DNA of 64,000 nt from an uncultured Prevotellaceae bacterium (GTDB taxonomy: Bacteria > Bacteroidota > Bacteroidia > Bacteroidales > Muribaculaceae): positions 1 through 64,000 of the forward strand of contig ONQS01000009.1 in assembly GCA_900320055.1 (NCBI GenBank), read 5' to 3'. Below, one piece after another: positions 25,106-35,701 of the stretch. The position numbers and the translations under genes were made by a program. The first letter of the stretch is position 1. Every line of letters starts with the position of its first letter. The notes under the pieces were generated by a model. That model ran no database searches. It worked only from the letters and a program-made list of their open reading frames with translations, and was not told the DNA's origin.

Positions 25106-25654
25106 TCAGAACTGTATAGTTGCAGTCATGCCATAGGCCCGGTCACCAAAGGTGGTCGGGCTTATTGATACGTCAACGTCTTTGACAAACGGACGCGTGA
25201 AAATGAATGCGCTGCCAGCACCGATAGCGGCACCTCCCAGCACATCCCACCAGTCGTGGCGGTCGGTGTGCACGCGGCCCCAGGCCACAAAACTCGAAAC
25301 CACATAAGCCGGAACGCCCCATTTCCAACCATAGCGACGCATCAGGTATGACGAGCCGTTAAAGGCGACGGCTGTGTGGGTGCTGGGAAAGGCATGGTGT
25401 CCGGTGCCGTCGGGACGGTCCTTGCGGATGCACAATTCCAACCCATAATTGACGACAAGGCAGGTGGCAGCGCTCAGCCCCAGTTGTTTAAGCCCCTGGG
25501 TGTCGTGTTTGGCCAGTGTTACGGCAAGGGCGGTGGCATCGGGAGCAAGGCACAGGATGTCGGTAGCGTGTCTCAAGCCCTCGTCGCTGGCTTCAAGGCG
25601 TGATACTGGCATGAGGAGTAATACTGCTAGGAGTATCAGACGGGCTGTTTTCAT
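25106..25654 (-). CDS. PAP2 family phosphatase
   Basis: The 182-residue protein has a signal peptide and the three PAP2 motifs in order: KDRPDG (first motif), PSTHTA (second) and an RVHTDRHDWWD segment (third, H...D). Family members hydrolyse lipid or isoprenyl phosphates such as undecaprenyl pyrophosphate or phosphatidic acid at the periplasmic face. The third motif is close to, but not exactly, the usual SR-x5-H-x3-D. The gene overlaps the ygiQ stop by 4 bp (ATGA) in a uvrB-ygiQ-PAP2 operon. Confidence 0.87.
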   Translation of the reverse strand: MKTARLILLAVLLLMPVSRLEASDEGLRHATDILCLAPDATALAVTLAKHDTQGLKQLGLSAATCLVVNYGLELCIRKDRPDGTGHHAFPSTHTAVAFNGSSYLMRRYGWKWGVPAYVVSSFVAWGRVHTDRHDWWDVLGGAAIGAGSAFIFTRPFVKDVDVSISPTTFGDRAYGMTATIQF

Positions 25655-27525
25655 CGTGTGGGATAGAGTTTGTGCAGCAGGTCGCTGCGGTGGATTCGTT
25701 TGAGCGCTTGGGTGATGGCCGCGCGGTTTTTGCGGTCATACCAGAAGAAGAACAGCCGCTGTGCTTGCTTCTCCTGCGGAGTCTTGGCGCAATACACAGG
25801 CTTCAGTGTATAGGGATGGAGACCGGTATAGTAGGCCTCGGTGGAAACGGTCATCGGTGTCGGCGTGAAATCCTGCACTTGCTCCAAGCGGAAGTCCAGT
25901 TCCTTGGTGATGGCAGCGAGTTCGGCCATATCAGCCTCTCGGCAACCGGGATGTGACGAGATGAAGTAGGGGATAATCTGTTGCCTCAGGTTGTATTTCA
26001 CGTTGACGCGATCAAATAGTGCCTTGAAGCGCCTGAACAGTTCAAACGAGGGCTTGCGCATCAGCATGAGCACCTCATCGCTGGTGTGCTCTGGGGCAAC
26101 CTTCAGGCGGCCAGACACATGGAATCGTATCAGTTCCTCGTTGTATTGGGCATTGACTTTGTCGACATGGGCGTCTCCGGTGCGATGCATCGACAAGTCG
26201 TAGCGCACCCCGCTGCCGATAAAGGATTTCTTCACTTGCGGCAGGGCGTCAACAGCATGATATATATCCAGCAACTGGCTGTGATCGGTGTTCAGGTTAT
26301 GGCATGGCTGGGGATGAAGGCATGATGGGCGCTTGCAGCGTTGGCAGCGTTCCAGATCCTTGCCATGCATGCCATACATGTTGGCGCTGGGACCGCCCAG
26401 GTCGCTGATGTAGCCCTTGAAATCTTCCATCTCGGTCACTTGTTTCACCTCACGCAGGATAGAGGCTTTGCTGCGTGATGCGATAAACTTGCCCTGATGC
26501 GCACTGATGGTGCAGAAGGCACATCCGCCAAAGCAGCCGCGGTGCATGCACACCGAGTGGCGTATCATCTCATAGGCGGGAATGCGCTTGCCTTGATAGC
26601 GAGGGTGGGGCAGGCGGGTATAGGGAAGATCAAACGAGGCGTCGATCTGCTCGGTGGTCATCGGCGGATTGGTGCGGTTCACTTTCACAGCGATATCGCC
26701 AGTGGCTTGCCACACGTTGTGCCCATGCCATAGGTTGCTTTCCACCTCGATAGTCTTGAAATTCTCGGCTTGTGCCCGCATCGATTTTTGGCATTCCTCA
26801 TAGGGGTGCAGCACCACGTCTGTCGTCGTGTCACTAGCAGGCATCTCGCTCAAGGGACGTCGCACTACGGTCTGTGGAATGTCGATGAGTGCGTCAATCG
26901 GTGTGCCTGCAGCCAGTGCGTCGGCGATGGCAATGTTGGGCAATTCTCCCATGCCATACACAAGCAGGTCGGCTGGGCAGTCCATGAGTATCGACGGACG
27001 CAACCGGTCCTGCCAGTAGTCGTAATGCGCTAGTCGCCTAAGTGAGACTTCTATACCTCCTGCCACGACAGGCACATCGGGGAAGAGCCGCTTCAATATC
27101 TCGCTATAGACGATCGTGGGATAGTCGGGACGGGCTCCTGCACGGCCGTCAGGCGTGTAGGCGTCATCGCTGCGCTTGCGCCGGGCCGCGGTATAGTGGT
27201 TCACCATCGAGTCCATCGCACCAGCCGAGACGCCAAAGTACAAGCGTGGCTTGCCCAGTTTCTTGAAGTCGCGCAGGTCGTCGCGCCAGTTAGGCTGGGG
27301 TACAATGGCTACTTTGTAGCCGTGGGCTTCGAGCACGCGGCCTATGACCGCGCAGCCCATCGACGGGTGGTCGATATAGGCGTCTCCGCTAAACAGGATG
27401 ACGTCGGCTTGTTCCCACCCCAGATGATCCATCTCTTTTTTGGTAGTGGGCAGCCACTGGCCCTTGATGCGGTGATCACCATCGGCCGGCATCGCTTTCT
27501 TATTATGTCTGATGGGCTGGCTCAT
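25651..27525 (-). CDS. YgiQ family radical SAM protein
   Basis: The 624-residue protein has the YgiQ N-terminus (WLPTTKKEMDHLGWEQADV), a B12-binding-like region, and the radical SAM motif C-x3-C-x2-C (MHRGCFGGCAFCTISAHQG) in the middle, followed by a Cys-rich stretch (ERCQRCKRPSCLHPQPC). The family is widespread but its reaction is not established. It overlaps uvrB by 4 bp upstream and the PAP2 gene by 4 bp downstream, which suggests translational coupling. Confidence 0.92.
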   Translation of the reverse strand: MSQPIRHNKKAMPADGDHRIKGQWLPTTKKEMDHLGWEQADVILFSGDAYIDHPSMGCAVIGRVLEAHGYKVAIVPQPNWRDDLRDFKKLGKPRLYFGVSAGAMDSMVNHYTAARRKRSDDAYTPDGRAGARPDYPTIVYSEILKRLFPDVPVVAGGIEVSLRRLAHYDYWQDRLRPSILMDCPADLLVYGMGELPNIAIADALAAGTPIDALIDIPQTVVRRPLSEMPASDTTTDVVLHPYEECQKSMRAQAENFKTIEVESNLWHGHNVWQATGDIAVKVNRTNPPMTTEQIDASFDLPYTRLPHPRYQGKRIPAYEMIRHSVCMHRGCFGGCAFCTISAHQGKFIASRSKASILREVKQVTEMEDFKGYISDLGGPSANMYGMHGKDLERCQRCKRPSCLHPQPCHNLNTDHSQLLDIYHAVDALPQVKKSFIGSGVRYDLSMHRTGDAHVDKVNAQYNEELIRFHVSGRLKVAPEHTSDEVLMLMRKPSFELFRRFKALFDRVNVKYNLRQQIIPYFISSHPGCREADMAELAAITKELDFRLEQVQDFTPTPMTVSTEAYYTGLHPYTLKPVYCAKTPQEKQAQRLFFFWYDRKNRAAITQALKRIHRSDLLHKLYPTR

Positions 27526-29600
27526 TCTTTGGCATTGAGCATTTCTTCGAGTTTCACGATTTCGTCACGGTATTGTGCGGCTTCAAGGAAGTCCATTCGC
27601 TTGGCGGCATCAATCATCTGGGTCTTGAGACGGTCGATAGCGGCCTGCAGGTCTTTGGCGCCCATGTAGGCTACAATCGGGTCGGCTGCCACGCCAGCGC
27701 TGGTGTTGAACTCCTCGGCATAGGGCATCTTAGGCATTGAGGCACCGGGGGCTGGCACAGGCGACTGGTTGTGCCGGCTTGGGGCGCTGGGATGGTGCAT
27801 GTCGGTATCTTGACCGATGATGGCTGTGCGGGCCTTGATGATTGCCGTGGGAGTGATGTTATGCTCCTCGTTGTACTTGAGTTGCAATGTGCGGCGCCGT
27901 TCGGTCTCGTCGATGGTCTGACGCATCGAGTCGGTAATCTGGTCGGCATACATGATGACGGTGCCATTGAGGTTGCGGGCAGCGCGTCCTGCGGTCTGGG
28001 TCAGGGAACGGCGGCTGCGCAGGAAGCCTTCCTTGTCGGCATCGAGGATGGCGACAAGCGATACCTCCGGCAGGTCCAGGCCCTCTCGCAGCAGGTTCAC
28101 GCCCACCAGCACATCGATGGCTCCGGCACGCAAGTTGTCGATGATCTCGATGCGCTCCATCGTTTCCACATCGCTGTGCATGTAGGCGGTGCGGATGTCT
28201 AGTCTCTTCAGGTAATCGCTCAATTCCTCGGCCATGCGCTTGGTCAAGGTGGTGACAAGGGTGCGCTCGCCACGCTCGATGCGCAGTTGGATTTCTTCGA
28301 CCAGGTCATCGACTTGGCCTTGTGAGGGGCGTACGACGATTTGCGGATCCAACAGACCGGTCGGGCGGATCAGTTGCTCGGTGATGATGCCTTCGCTCTT
28401 GTTCAACTCATAGTCGGCGGGCGTGGCGCTGACATAGATGGTCTGATGGGTCAGTTGCTCAAACTCTTCAAACCTCAGGGGCCTGTTGTCGAGCGCTGCT
28501 TCCAGGCGGAAGCCATAGTGCACCAGGTTGGTCTTGCGGGACTGGTCTCCGCCATACATGGCGCGTATCTGTGGCACGGTCACGTGACTCTCGTCGATGA
28601 TAGTCAGATAATCGTCGGCAAAATAATCCAGCAGGCAGAAGGGGCGCATGCCTGGCTTGCGGCCGTCAAAGTATCTTGAATAGTTCTCGATTCCTGAGCA
28701 ATAGCCTACCTCACGCATCATTTCCATGTCATAGGTCACACGCTCGTTGAGGCGCTTGGCTTCGGCAAAACGATTCTCACGGGCAAAAGCGGCCACTTGA
28801 TTCTCTCGATCCAGGTCGATCTGCCCCATGGCATTGCGCATGCGCTCCTTGGTGGTGACAAAGATGTTGGCAGGGAAAATCTTGAAGCCCTCCACATCCT
28901 CGGTCGGGAGTTGTGTCTCGCTATCAAGGACTTGGATGCGTTCAATCTCATTGCCCCAGAAGATGACGCGCAGCATGATGTCCTCATCACTCAAGAACAC
29001 GTCCACCGTGTCGCCCTTGACGCGGAAGGTGCCCATCTTCAGTTCGGTGTCGCTGCGCGAGTAGAGGGCGTCCACCAGTCTGTGCAGCAGTTCATCACGT
29101 CCTATCTGATCACCGATGCGCAGTTCGATGGCATTGGCGGTAATGTCCTCGGGATTGCCCATGCCATACAGGCATGACACACTCGACACGACCACGATGT
29201 CGCGCCGTCCGGAGAGCAGGGCCGTCACTGTCGATAACCGCAACCGTTCGATCTCATCGTTGATGGCAAGGTCTTTCTCGATATACTTGTCGGTCGAGGG
29301 AATATAGGCTTCAGGCTGGTAGTAATCATAGTAGGATACGAAGTAGTGCACTGCGTTCTCAGGAAAGAAACTCTTGAACTCGGCATAGAGTTGTGCCGCA
29401 AGGGTCTTGTTGTGCGACAAGACTAGGGTCGGTCGGCCAGTCTGGGCGATGACATTAGCCATCGTGAATGTCTTGCCAGAGCCGGTCACTCCAAGCAGTG
29501 TCTGGTAGGGCACACCGTCATTCACGCCGCCAACCAGTTCGGCTATCGCTTGAGGCTGGTCGCCTGTGGGCTCGTAATCACTATGCAATTTGTACTCCAT
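27522..29600 (-). CDS. uvrB: excinuclease ABC subunit B
   Basis: The 692-residue protein is full length. It has Walker A GVTGSGKT (residues 37-44), the beta-hairpin region YYDYYQPEAYIP that opens DNA at lesions, the helicase motif DESHVT, and a C-terminal UVR motif (LEAAQYRDEIVKLEEML) that contacts UvrC. It acts in nucleotide excision repair with UvrA and UvrC, neither of which is in the window. It is the first gene of the uvrB-ygiQ-PAP2 operon. Confidence 0.98.
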   Translation of the reverse strand: MEYKLHSDYEPTGDQPQAIAELVGGVNDGVPYQTLLGVTGSGKTFTMANVIAQTGRPTLVLSHNKTLAAQLYAEFKSFFPENAVHYFVSYYDYYQPEAYIPSTDKYIEKDLAINDEIERLRLSTVTALLSGRRDIVVVSSVSCLYGMGNPEDITANAIELRIGDQIGRDELLHRLVDALYSRSDTELKMGTFRVKGDTVDVFLSDEDIMLRVIFWGNEIERIQVLDSETQLPTEDVEGFKIFPANIFVTTKERMRNAMGQIDLDRENQVAAFARENRFAEAKRLNERVTYDMEMMREVGYCSGIENYSRYFDGRKPGMRPFCLLDYFADDYLTIIDESHVTVPQIRAMYGGDQSRKTNLVHYGFRLEAALDNRPLRFEEFEQLTHQTIYVSATPADYELNKSEGIITEQLIRPTGLLDPQIVVRPSQGQVDDLVEEIQLRIERGERTLVTTLTKRMAEELSDYLKRLDIRTAYMHSDVETMERIEIIDNLRAGAIDVLVGVNLLREGLDLPEVSLVAILDADKEGFLRSRRSLTQTAGRAARNLNGTVIMYADQITDSMRQTIDETERRRTLQLKYNEEHNITPTAIIKARTAIIGQDTDMHHPSAPSRHNQSPVPAPGASMPKMPYAEEFNTSAGVAADPIVAYMGAKDLQAAIDRLKTQMIDAAKRMDFLEAAQYRDEIVKLEEMLNAKE

Positions 29601-29681
29601 ATCAGGTATCGATCTTGTTAAACATACAAAGGTAAGAAAAAGTTTTCACTCTTTCCTACCTTTGATGCGATATTCAGTTTA

Positions 29682-31019
29682 TCAGAATTGACGTGCGGCA
29701 GTCATCATCACCTCGCTCAGGGTGGGGTGACCATGGATGCTGCGTGAGAGCAGGTCGACGGTTGCGCCGGCATTCATGGCGGTAACAACCTCTTGAATCA
29801 GATCGGCAGCATGGGCTCCGCAGATGTGGCATCCCACAATCTGTCGGGTCGTGTTGTCAACGATCATCTTCAGCAGACCATCGGTCTCGTTCATGGCCAC
29901 GGCCTTGCCATTGCTGCGGAAGAATGACTTCTTCACGGTCACATCGAGGCCTCTCTCGGCACATTGCTCCTCGGTAAGTCCCACCATGGCCAGTTCAGGC
30001 ACGGTAAAGACTGCGCTAGGAACGATGTCGAGACGGATCTCATCGGCCTTGCCCATGATGGCATGCAGCGCGCGTTGGCCTTGGGCACTGGCGGCATGAG
30101 CCAGCATCATGCGACCGTTCACGTCGCCGATGGCATACACGCCCTTGACGTTGGTCATCATGTTGTCGTCCACCTCGATGCCACGGCGGCCCACGGCTAC
30201 GCCTACTGCGTCAAGCCCCTGTGGCAGAACCGGCTGGCGGCCAACCGACATGAGCACCTTCTCGCAGGTTACGCTCTGAGGCTTGCCCTTCAGTTGGTAG
30301 GTGACGGTGTAGCCATTCTCGTCCTGGCTGATGCCATTCACGGCTGCGCTGGTGATGATCTTGATGCCCCGCTTGCTCAGTACGCTCTTCAGGCGCTTGG
30401 CCACGTCCTTGTCAAACGGCGGCAGGATCTCCTTGCAATACTCGATGACGGTTACCTCAACACCAAATGTGCTGAACACAGCGGCAAACTCCATGCCGAT
30501 GACGCCACCCCCCACGATGCACAGGCTTTTGGGCAATGTCTCCATAGCCAGGATGTCATCGCTGGTCATTGCCAGGTCTGCACCGTCGATAGGCAGGCCG
30601 CGGGGAGCCGAACCTGTGGCGATGATGATGTTCTTGGCGCTGTATTCCTCGCCGTTAACGATGATGGTGTTTGCATCCTTAAGGGTGGCTTCACCCTTGA
30701 TGGCCGTGATGCCGGGTGCGCCCATGAGCATCTCGACGCCCTCGCGCAATTGTTTCACGACAGCCTGTTTACGTTCAAAGACGGGTGCATAGTCAAACGC
30801 CATCTCACCGGTCTTTACACCCCAGACCTCACTCTCGCGCATCAGGTTGATGACTTCGGCATTGCGGCACAGGGCTTTGGTGGGAATGCAACCGCGGTTC
30901 AAACAGGTTCCGCCCATCTGATCGCGCTCGACAATGGCGACTGTAAGTCCGTGTGCGGCAGCATCGGCAGCAGTTTCATAACCGCCGGGACCTGCACCTA
31001 TTATTATAATGTCAAACAT
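29682..31019 (-). CDS. lpdA: dihydrolipoyl dehydrogenase (L-protein / E3)
   Basis: The 445-residue flavoprotein has an N-terminal FAD-binding GAGPGGYE, the redox disulfide C39-x4-C44 (GGTCLNRGCIPTK), a central NAD-binding GGGVIGMEFA, and the C-terminal catalytic pair H431/E436 (HPTLSE). It reoxidises the dihydrolipoyl group of GcvH and of 2-oxoacid dehydrogenases with NAD+. It closes the glycine-cleavage gene set and is separated from gcvPB by a 129-bp gap that holds a long inverted repeat (31056-31137). Confidence 0.96.
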   Translation of the reverse strand: MFDIIIIGAGPGGYETAADAAAHGLTVAIVERDQMGGTCLNRGCIPTKALCRNAEVINLMRESEVWGVKTGEMAFDYAPVFERKQAVVKQLREGVEMLMGAPGITAIKGEATLKDANTIIVNGEEYSAKNIIIATGSAPRGLPIDGADLAMTSDDILAMETLPKSLCIVGGGVIGMEFAAVFSTFGVEVTVIEYCKEILPPFDKDVAKRLKSVLSKRGIKIITSAAVNGISQDENGYTVTYQLKGKPQSVTCEKVLMSVGRQPVLPQGLDAVGVAVGRRGIEVDDNMMTNVKGVYAIGDVNGRMMLAHAASAQGQRALHAIMGKADEIRLDIVPSAVFTVPELAMVGLTEEQCAERGLDVTVKKSFFRSNGKAVAMNETDGLLKMIVDNTTRQIVGCHICGAHAADLIQEVVTAMNAGATVDLLSRSIHGHPTLSEVMMTAARQF

Positions 31020-31055
31020 AATGTATTATTCAAAATAGATCGTGTGTAATACTAA

Positions 31056-31137
31056 AGACAAGAAAGACAATGAAGACAAATTTTTTTTTCTTGTGCTTTA
31101 AAAAAAGGAAAATTGTCTTCATTTGTCCTTCTTGTCT
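31056..31137. repeat. long inverted repeat between gcvPB and lpdA
   Basis: Arms at 31056-31079 and 31113-31137 are complementary over about 24 bp with one substitution and one single-base indel; they start AGACAAGAA on one side and end TTCTTGTCT on the other. The loop is A/T-rich with poly-T and poly-A runs. Transcribed from the minus strand it would form a long, stable hairpin after gcvPB, acting as a terminator, attenuator or 3' end stabiliser. Confidence 0.7.
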
Positions 31138-31148
31138 GCTGAATGGGA

Positions 31149-32633
31149 TTACTCGTTATCGGCGACAAGTTCGCGCCATGTTACGATGGGATGCAGAGCA
31201 GCCTGGGTGTCGTCGAGGCGACGAACGGGAGTGTTGTGCGGAGCGGTCTTGACCATCTCGGGATCATCCTTAGCCTCCTGAGCAATCACGCGCATGATGC
31301 GGATAAACTCGTCGAGGGTCTGCTTGCTCTCGTTCTCGGTGGGCTCAATCATCAAGGCCTCGTGGAAGAGCAAGGGGAAGTAGATCGTAGGAGCATGGAA
31401 ACCATAGTCCAGCAGGCGCTTAGCCACATCCAGGGTGGTAACGCCGGTGGACTTGTCCTTTAAGCCGTCAAAGACAAACTCATGCTTGCACACGCCGCCG
31501 ATGGGCAATTCAAACACGTCCTTCAGCGACTCCTTGATGTAGTTGGCATTGAGGGTTGCCAGCGGGCCGACCCACTTGAGTTGGTCGCGGCCCAGGGTCA
31601 GGATGTAGGCCAGGGCGCGCATCATCACGCCGAAGTTGCCCAGATGACCGCTGATGCTGCCAATCGACTTGTCGCTGCACTCTACCTTGAAGTAGTCGTA
31701 GTCTTGCTCACTCACCTTCACCACGCGGGGGTTAGGAAGCAGGTGCTCCAGTCCGGCACGTACGCCTACGGGACCACTGCCGGGACCACCACCACCGTGA
31801 GGGGTCGAGAAGGTCTTGTGCAGGTTGATGTGCATGATGTCAAAGCCGATGTCACCGGGACGCACCTTACCCAGCATGGGGTTGAGGTTGGCTCCATCAT
31901 AGTACATCAGACCGCCACAATCGTGAACAGCCTTGGCAATCTCGCCAATGTTGTGCTCAAAGATGCCCAGCGTGTTGGGGTTGGTCATCATCATGCCGGC
32001 GATGGTGTCGTCGAGCAGAGGACGCAGGTCGTCCACATCGACGGTGCCGTCGGGACGGCTCTTAACCACTACCACATCCATGCCGCAAACGGCTGAACTG
32101 GCCGGGTTGGTACCGTGAGCGCTGTCGGGGATGATCACCTTGGTGCGCTTCATGTCGCCACGTTCCATGTGGTAACCGCGCATGATCATCAGACCCGTCA
32201 ACTCACCGTGAGCACCAGCATAGGGGTTCAGAGTGAACTCGCTCAAGCCCGAAATCTCGGCCAGACTGGTCTGCAGGAAGTAGTAAACGGCGAGGGCGCC
32301 TTGGGTGGTCTCGGGATTCTGCAGCGGGTGCAGGCCCGTGAACTCGCGGTGGGCGGCAATCTCCTCGTTGATCTTAGGATTATACTTCATCGTGCACGAG
32401 CCCAGGGGATAGAAACCTGTGTCCACGCCGAAGTTGTTGTTACTCATGTTGGTGTAGTGGCGCACGATGCTCAACTCGTCGACCTCAGGCAGCAAGGGGG
32501 CGTTTTCACGCATCAACTCCTTGGGCAGGTCGCTCATCTTGTACTCGTCACACCTGTTCTCGGGCAGGGAATAACCCTGACGGCCACTTTGAGACAACTC
32601 ATAAATGAGTTTACCGTAAAATGTGTTATTCAT
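31149..32633 (-). CDS. gcvPB: glycine dehydrogenase (decarboxylating) subunit 2
   Basis: The 494-residue protein is the C-terminal half of a split P-protein and carries the PLP-binding lysine K273 in NLHKTFSTPHGGGGPG. With GcvPA it decarboxylates glycine and passes the aminomethyl group to the lipoyl arm of GcvH. The start lies 3 bp after the gcvPA stop. Many Bacteroides, to my knowledge, carry a single fused gcvP instead. The length and motifs look intact. Confidence 0.96.
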   Translation of the reverse strand: MNNTFYGKLIYELSQSGRQGYSLPENRCDEYKMSDLPKELMRENAPLLPEVDELSIVRHYTNMSNNNFGVDTGFYPLGSCTMKYNPKINEEIAAHREFTGLHPLQNPETTQGALAVYYFLQTSLAEISGLSEFTLNPYAGAHGELTGLMIMRGYHMERGDMKRTKVIIPDSAHGTNPASSAVCGMDVVVVKSRPDGTVDVDDLRPLLDDTIAGMMMTNPNTLGIFEHNIGEIAKAVHDCGGLMYYDGANLNPMLGKVRPGDIGFDIMHINLHKTFSTPHGGGGPGSGPVGVRAGLEHLLPNPRVVKVSEQDYDYFKVECSDKSIGSISGHLGNFGVMMRALAYILTLGRDQLKWVGPLATLNANYIKESLKDVFELPIGGVCKHEFVFDGLKDKSTGVTTLDVAKRLLDYGFHAPTIYFPLLFHEALMIEPTENESKQTLDEFIRIMRVIAQEAKDDPEMVKTAPHNTPVRRLDDTQAALHPIVTWRELVADNE

Positions 32634-32636
32634 AAC

Positions 32637-33983
<1,347 letters not shown>

Positions 33984-34012
33984 TTTGTTTTCAGTTCTCT
34001 GTTTTAAAACCA

Positions 34013-34053
34013 CGTTAAGGACATTAAGCATCATAACATTAATGTCCTTAACG
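34013..34053. repeat. perfect 15-bp hairpin between gcvH and gcvPA
   Basis: CGTTAAGGACATTAA (34013-34027) and TTAATGTCCTTAACG (34039-34053) are exact reverse complements around an 11-nt loop, in the 94-bp gap between gcvH and gcvPA. In the minus-strand transcript the stem is followed by TGGTTTTAAAAC, not a classic T-tract. An RNA-processing or partial-termination role is possible. Confidence 0.75.
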
Positions 34054-34077
34054 ATAATTCGTTGTCTCTAAATCTGA

Positions 34078-34458
34078 TTATTCACCGATCATGTCCTTGT
34101 AGGCGGCTGCATCCATCAGGCCGTCGAGTTCGCTCTTGTCGCTCAACTCCACCTTGATGATCCAGTTCTCAAAAGCGTCCTTGTTGATCAGGCCGGGCTC
34201 GTCCTCGAGGGCCTCGTTGACTTCAACCACGGTGCCGCTGACGGGCGACATCAGGTCGCTGGCAGCCTTCACGCTCTCGACTGCGCCAAAGTCCTCACCT
34301 GCGGTTACCTCATCGTCAACCTCGGGCATGTCTACGTAAACGACGTTGCCCAGTTCGTGCTGTGCATAGTCGGTGATACCGATAAAGCCAAAGTCGCCTT
34401 CTACCTTTACATACTCATGTGACTCGCTGTAATAGAGTCCGTCGATAATCTTACTCAT
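34078..34458 (-). CDS. gcvH: glycine cleavage system H protein
   Basis: The 126-residue lipoyl carrier has the biotinyl/lipoyl-like fold and the lipoylated lysine K64 within GAVESVKAASD. It shuttles the aminomethyl group from P-protein to T-protein and electrons to the L-protein. The lipoate ligase gene in the same set can supply its cofactor. It has the full expected length and an ATG start. Confidence 0.97.
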   Translation of the reverse strand: MSKIIDGLYYSESHEYVKVEGDFGFIGITDYAQHELGNVVYVDMPEVDDEVTAGEDFGAVESVKAASDLMSPVSGTVVEVNEALEDEPGLINKDAFENWIIKVELSDKSELDGLMDAAAYKDMIGE

Positions 34459-34541
34459 TGTGTTATAAGGATTTAATGTGTTAATATTTTGTTTTTGTTA
34501 ATGAATTCTTAATTGTGGTGATCTGGAATTTCTAGTGGTGA

Positions 34542-35636
34542 TCACTTCTTGTAATTGGGGGTGTAGAAGCGTTTTTTCACCACGGTTGCGGGGAACACTT
34601 TCTTGCGGATGCGCACGCTCAGTGTGTTGCCCAGGGCGCCAACGGCGCGGTCAACCAGTGCAAATGCAACGCTCTTGTCCAGCGTGATGCTGTGATAGCC
34701 GGTGGTGATGTAACCTACCACGTTCTCGCCGTCGAGCACTTCGTAGCCGTGGCGGGGAATTGCCTTGCCTTCGAGTTCGAGGCCCACAAGTTTCTTGGGG
34801 GTGCCTTCAGCCTTCTGCTGAGCGCAGGCGTCCTTGCCGATGAAGTTTTCCTTGTCGAGTTTCACAAACATGCCGAAGGTTGCGGCAATGGGCGAAATCT
34901 CGGCCGTCAACTCGTCGCCGTACAGCGGCAGACCAGCCTCAAAGCGCAGGGTGTCTCGGCAACCCAGACCGCAGGCCTGTACGCCGGCATCCATCAGCAT
35001 ATCCCACATCTTGCAGATGATAGCGGGATCAGCATACACCTCAAAGCCGTCCTCACCAGTGTAACCGGTGCGGCTCACGATGATGGTCTTGCCGTCATAC
35101 TCCAGTTTCTTGAACGTATAGAACGTCAGGTCGGTGGTGTCGATGCCCAGCACGGTGCCCATGGTCTTCTCGGCCTCGGGACCCTGAACGGCGATCTGGC
35201 CGTACTGCTCGCTCTGGTGGTCAATCTTCACGTCAAAGTCCTTGGCGTTCTCCATGATCCAAGCCACATCCTTATCGATGTTAGCAGCATTGATCACGAG
35301 GAAGTAGTCGTTGTCGTCAACTCGGTAAACCAGCAGGTCGTCAACGGTGCCGCCGTCGGGATACAACATCATGCCGTACAGGATCTGGCCAGCCTTGATG
35401 GCGTTGATGTCATTGGTGAAGATGTAGTTGGTGAACTTGGCTGCATCGGGGCCGGTGATTTCAACCTCGCCCATGTGCGATACGTCAAACACACCCACCT
35501 TTTGACGAACAGCGTTGTGCTCGGTGGTGATATCTACATACTGGATGGGCATGTCGTAACCTGCAAAGGGGGACATGAGAGCGCCTTGCGCCACGTGCCT
35601 GTCGTGCAGACAGGTAACTTTGATTTCTTCAGTCAC
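34542..35636 (-). CDS. gcvT: aminomethyltransferase (glycine cleavage T protein)
   Basis: The open frame extends to 35777 and would overlap lplA by 75 bp. The homologous part begins only after residue 47 of that long form, so the GTG at 35636 (364 residues) is the likely start. Family motifs include VGVFDVSHMGEVEI, the folate-site SRTGYTGEDGFEVY, and a C-terminal GCV_T domain (GYITTGYHS). The enzyme transfers the methylene carbon to tetrahydrofolate and releases ammonia. A 7-bp palindrome, AGGCCAA-AA-TTGGCCT (35686-35701), lies just after the lplA stop. Confidence 0.94.
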   Translation of the reverse strand: MTEEIKVTCLHDRHVAQGALMSPFAGYDMPIQYVDITTEHNAVRQKVGVFDVSHMGEVEITGPDAAKFTNYIFTNDINAIKAGQILYGMMLYPDGGTVDDLLVYRVDDNDYFLVINAANIDKDVAWIMENAKDFDVKIDHQSEQYGQIAVQGPEAEKTMGTVLGIDTTDLTFYTFKKLEYDGKTIIVSRTGYTGEDGFEVYADPAIICKMWDMLMDAGVQACGLGCRDTLRFEAGLPLYGDELTAEISPIAATFGMFVKLDKENFIGKDACAQQKAEGTPKKLVGLELEGKAIPRHGYEVLDGENVVGYITTGYHSITLDKSVAFALVDRAVGALGNTLSVRIRKKVFPATVVKKRFYTPNYKK

Positions 35637-35701
35637 GGTTTTAATGGTTTTTAATGATTTAAAACTGGCTTTTCCGCTGTCACGCAGGCCAAAATTGGCC
35701 T

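Noticed and set aside
29964..31049. 361-codon open frame opposite lpdA
   Set aside because: It mirrors the complete lpdA frame, which has all catalytic motifs; its translation is His/Gly/Asp-rich and matches no family. It arises from codon bias of the real gene.
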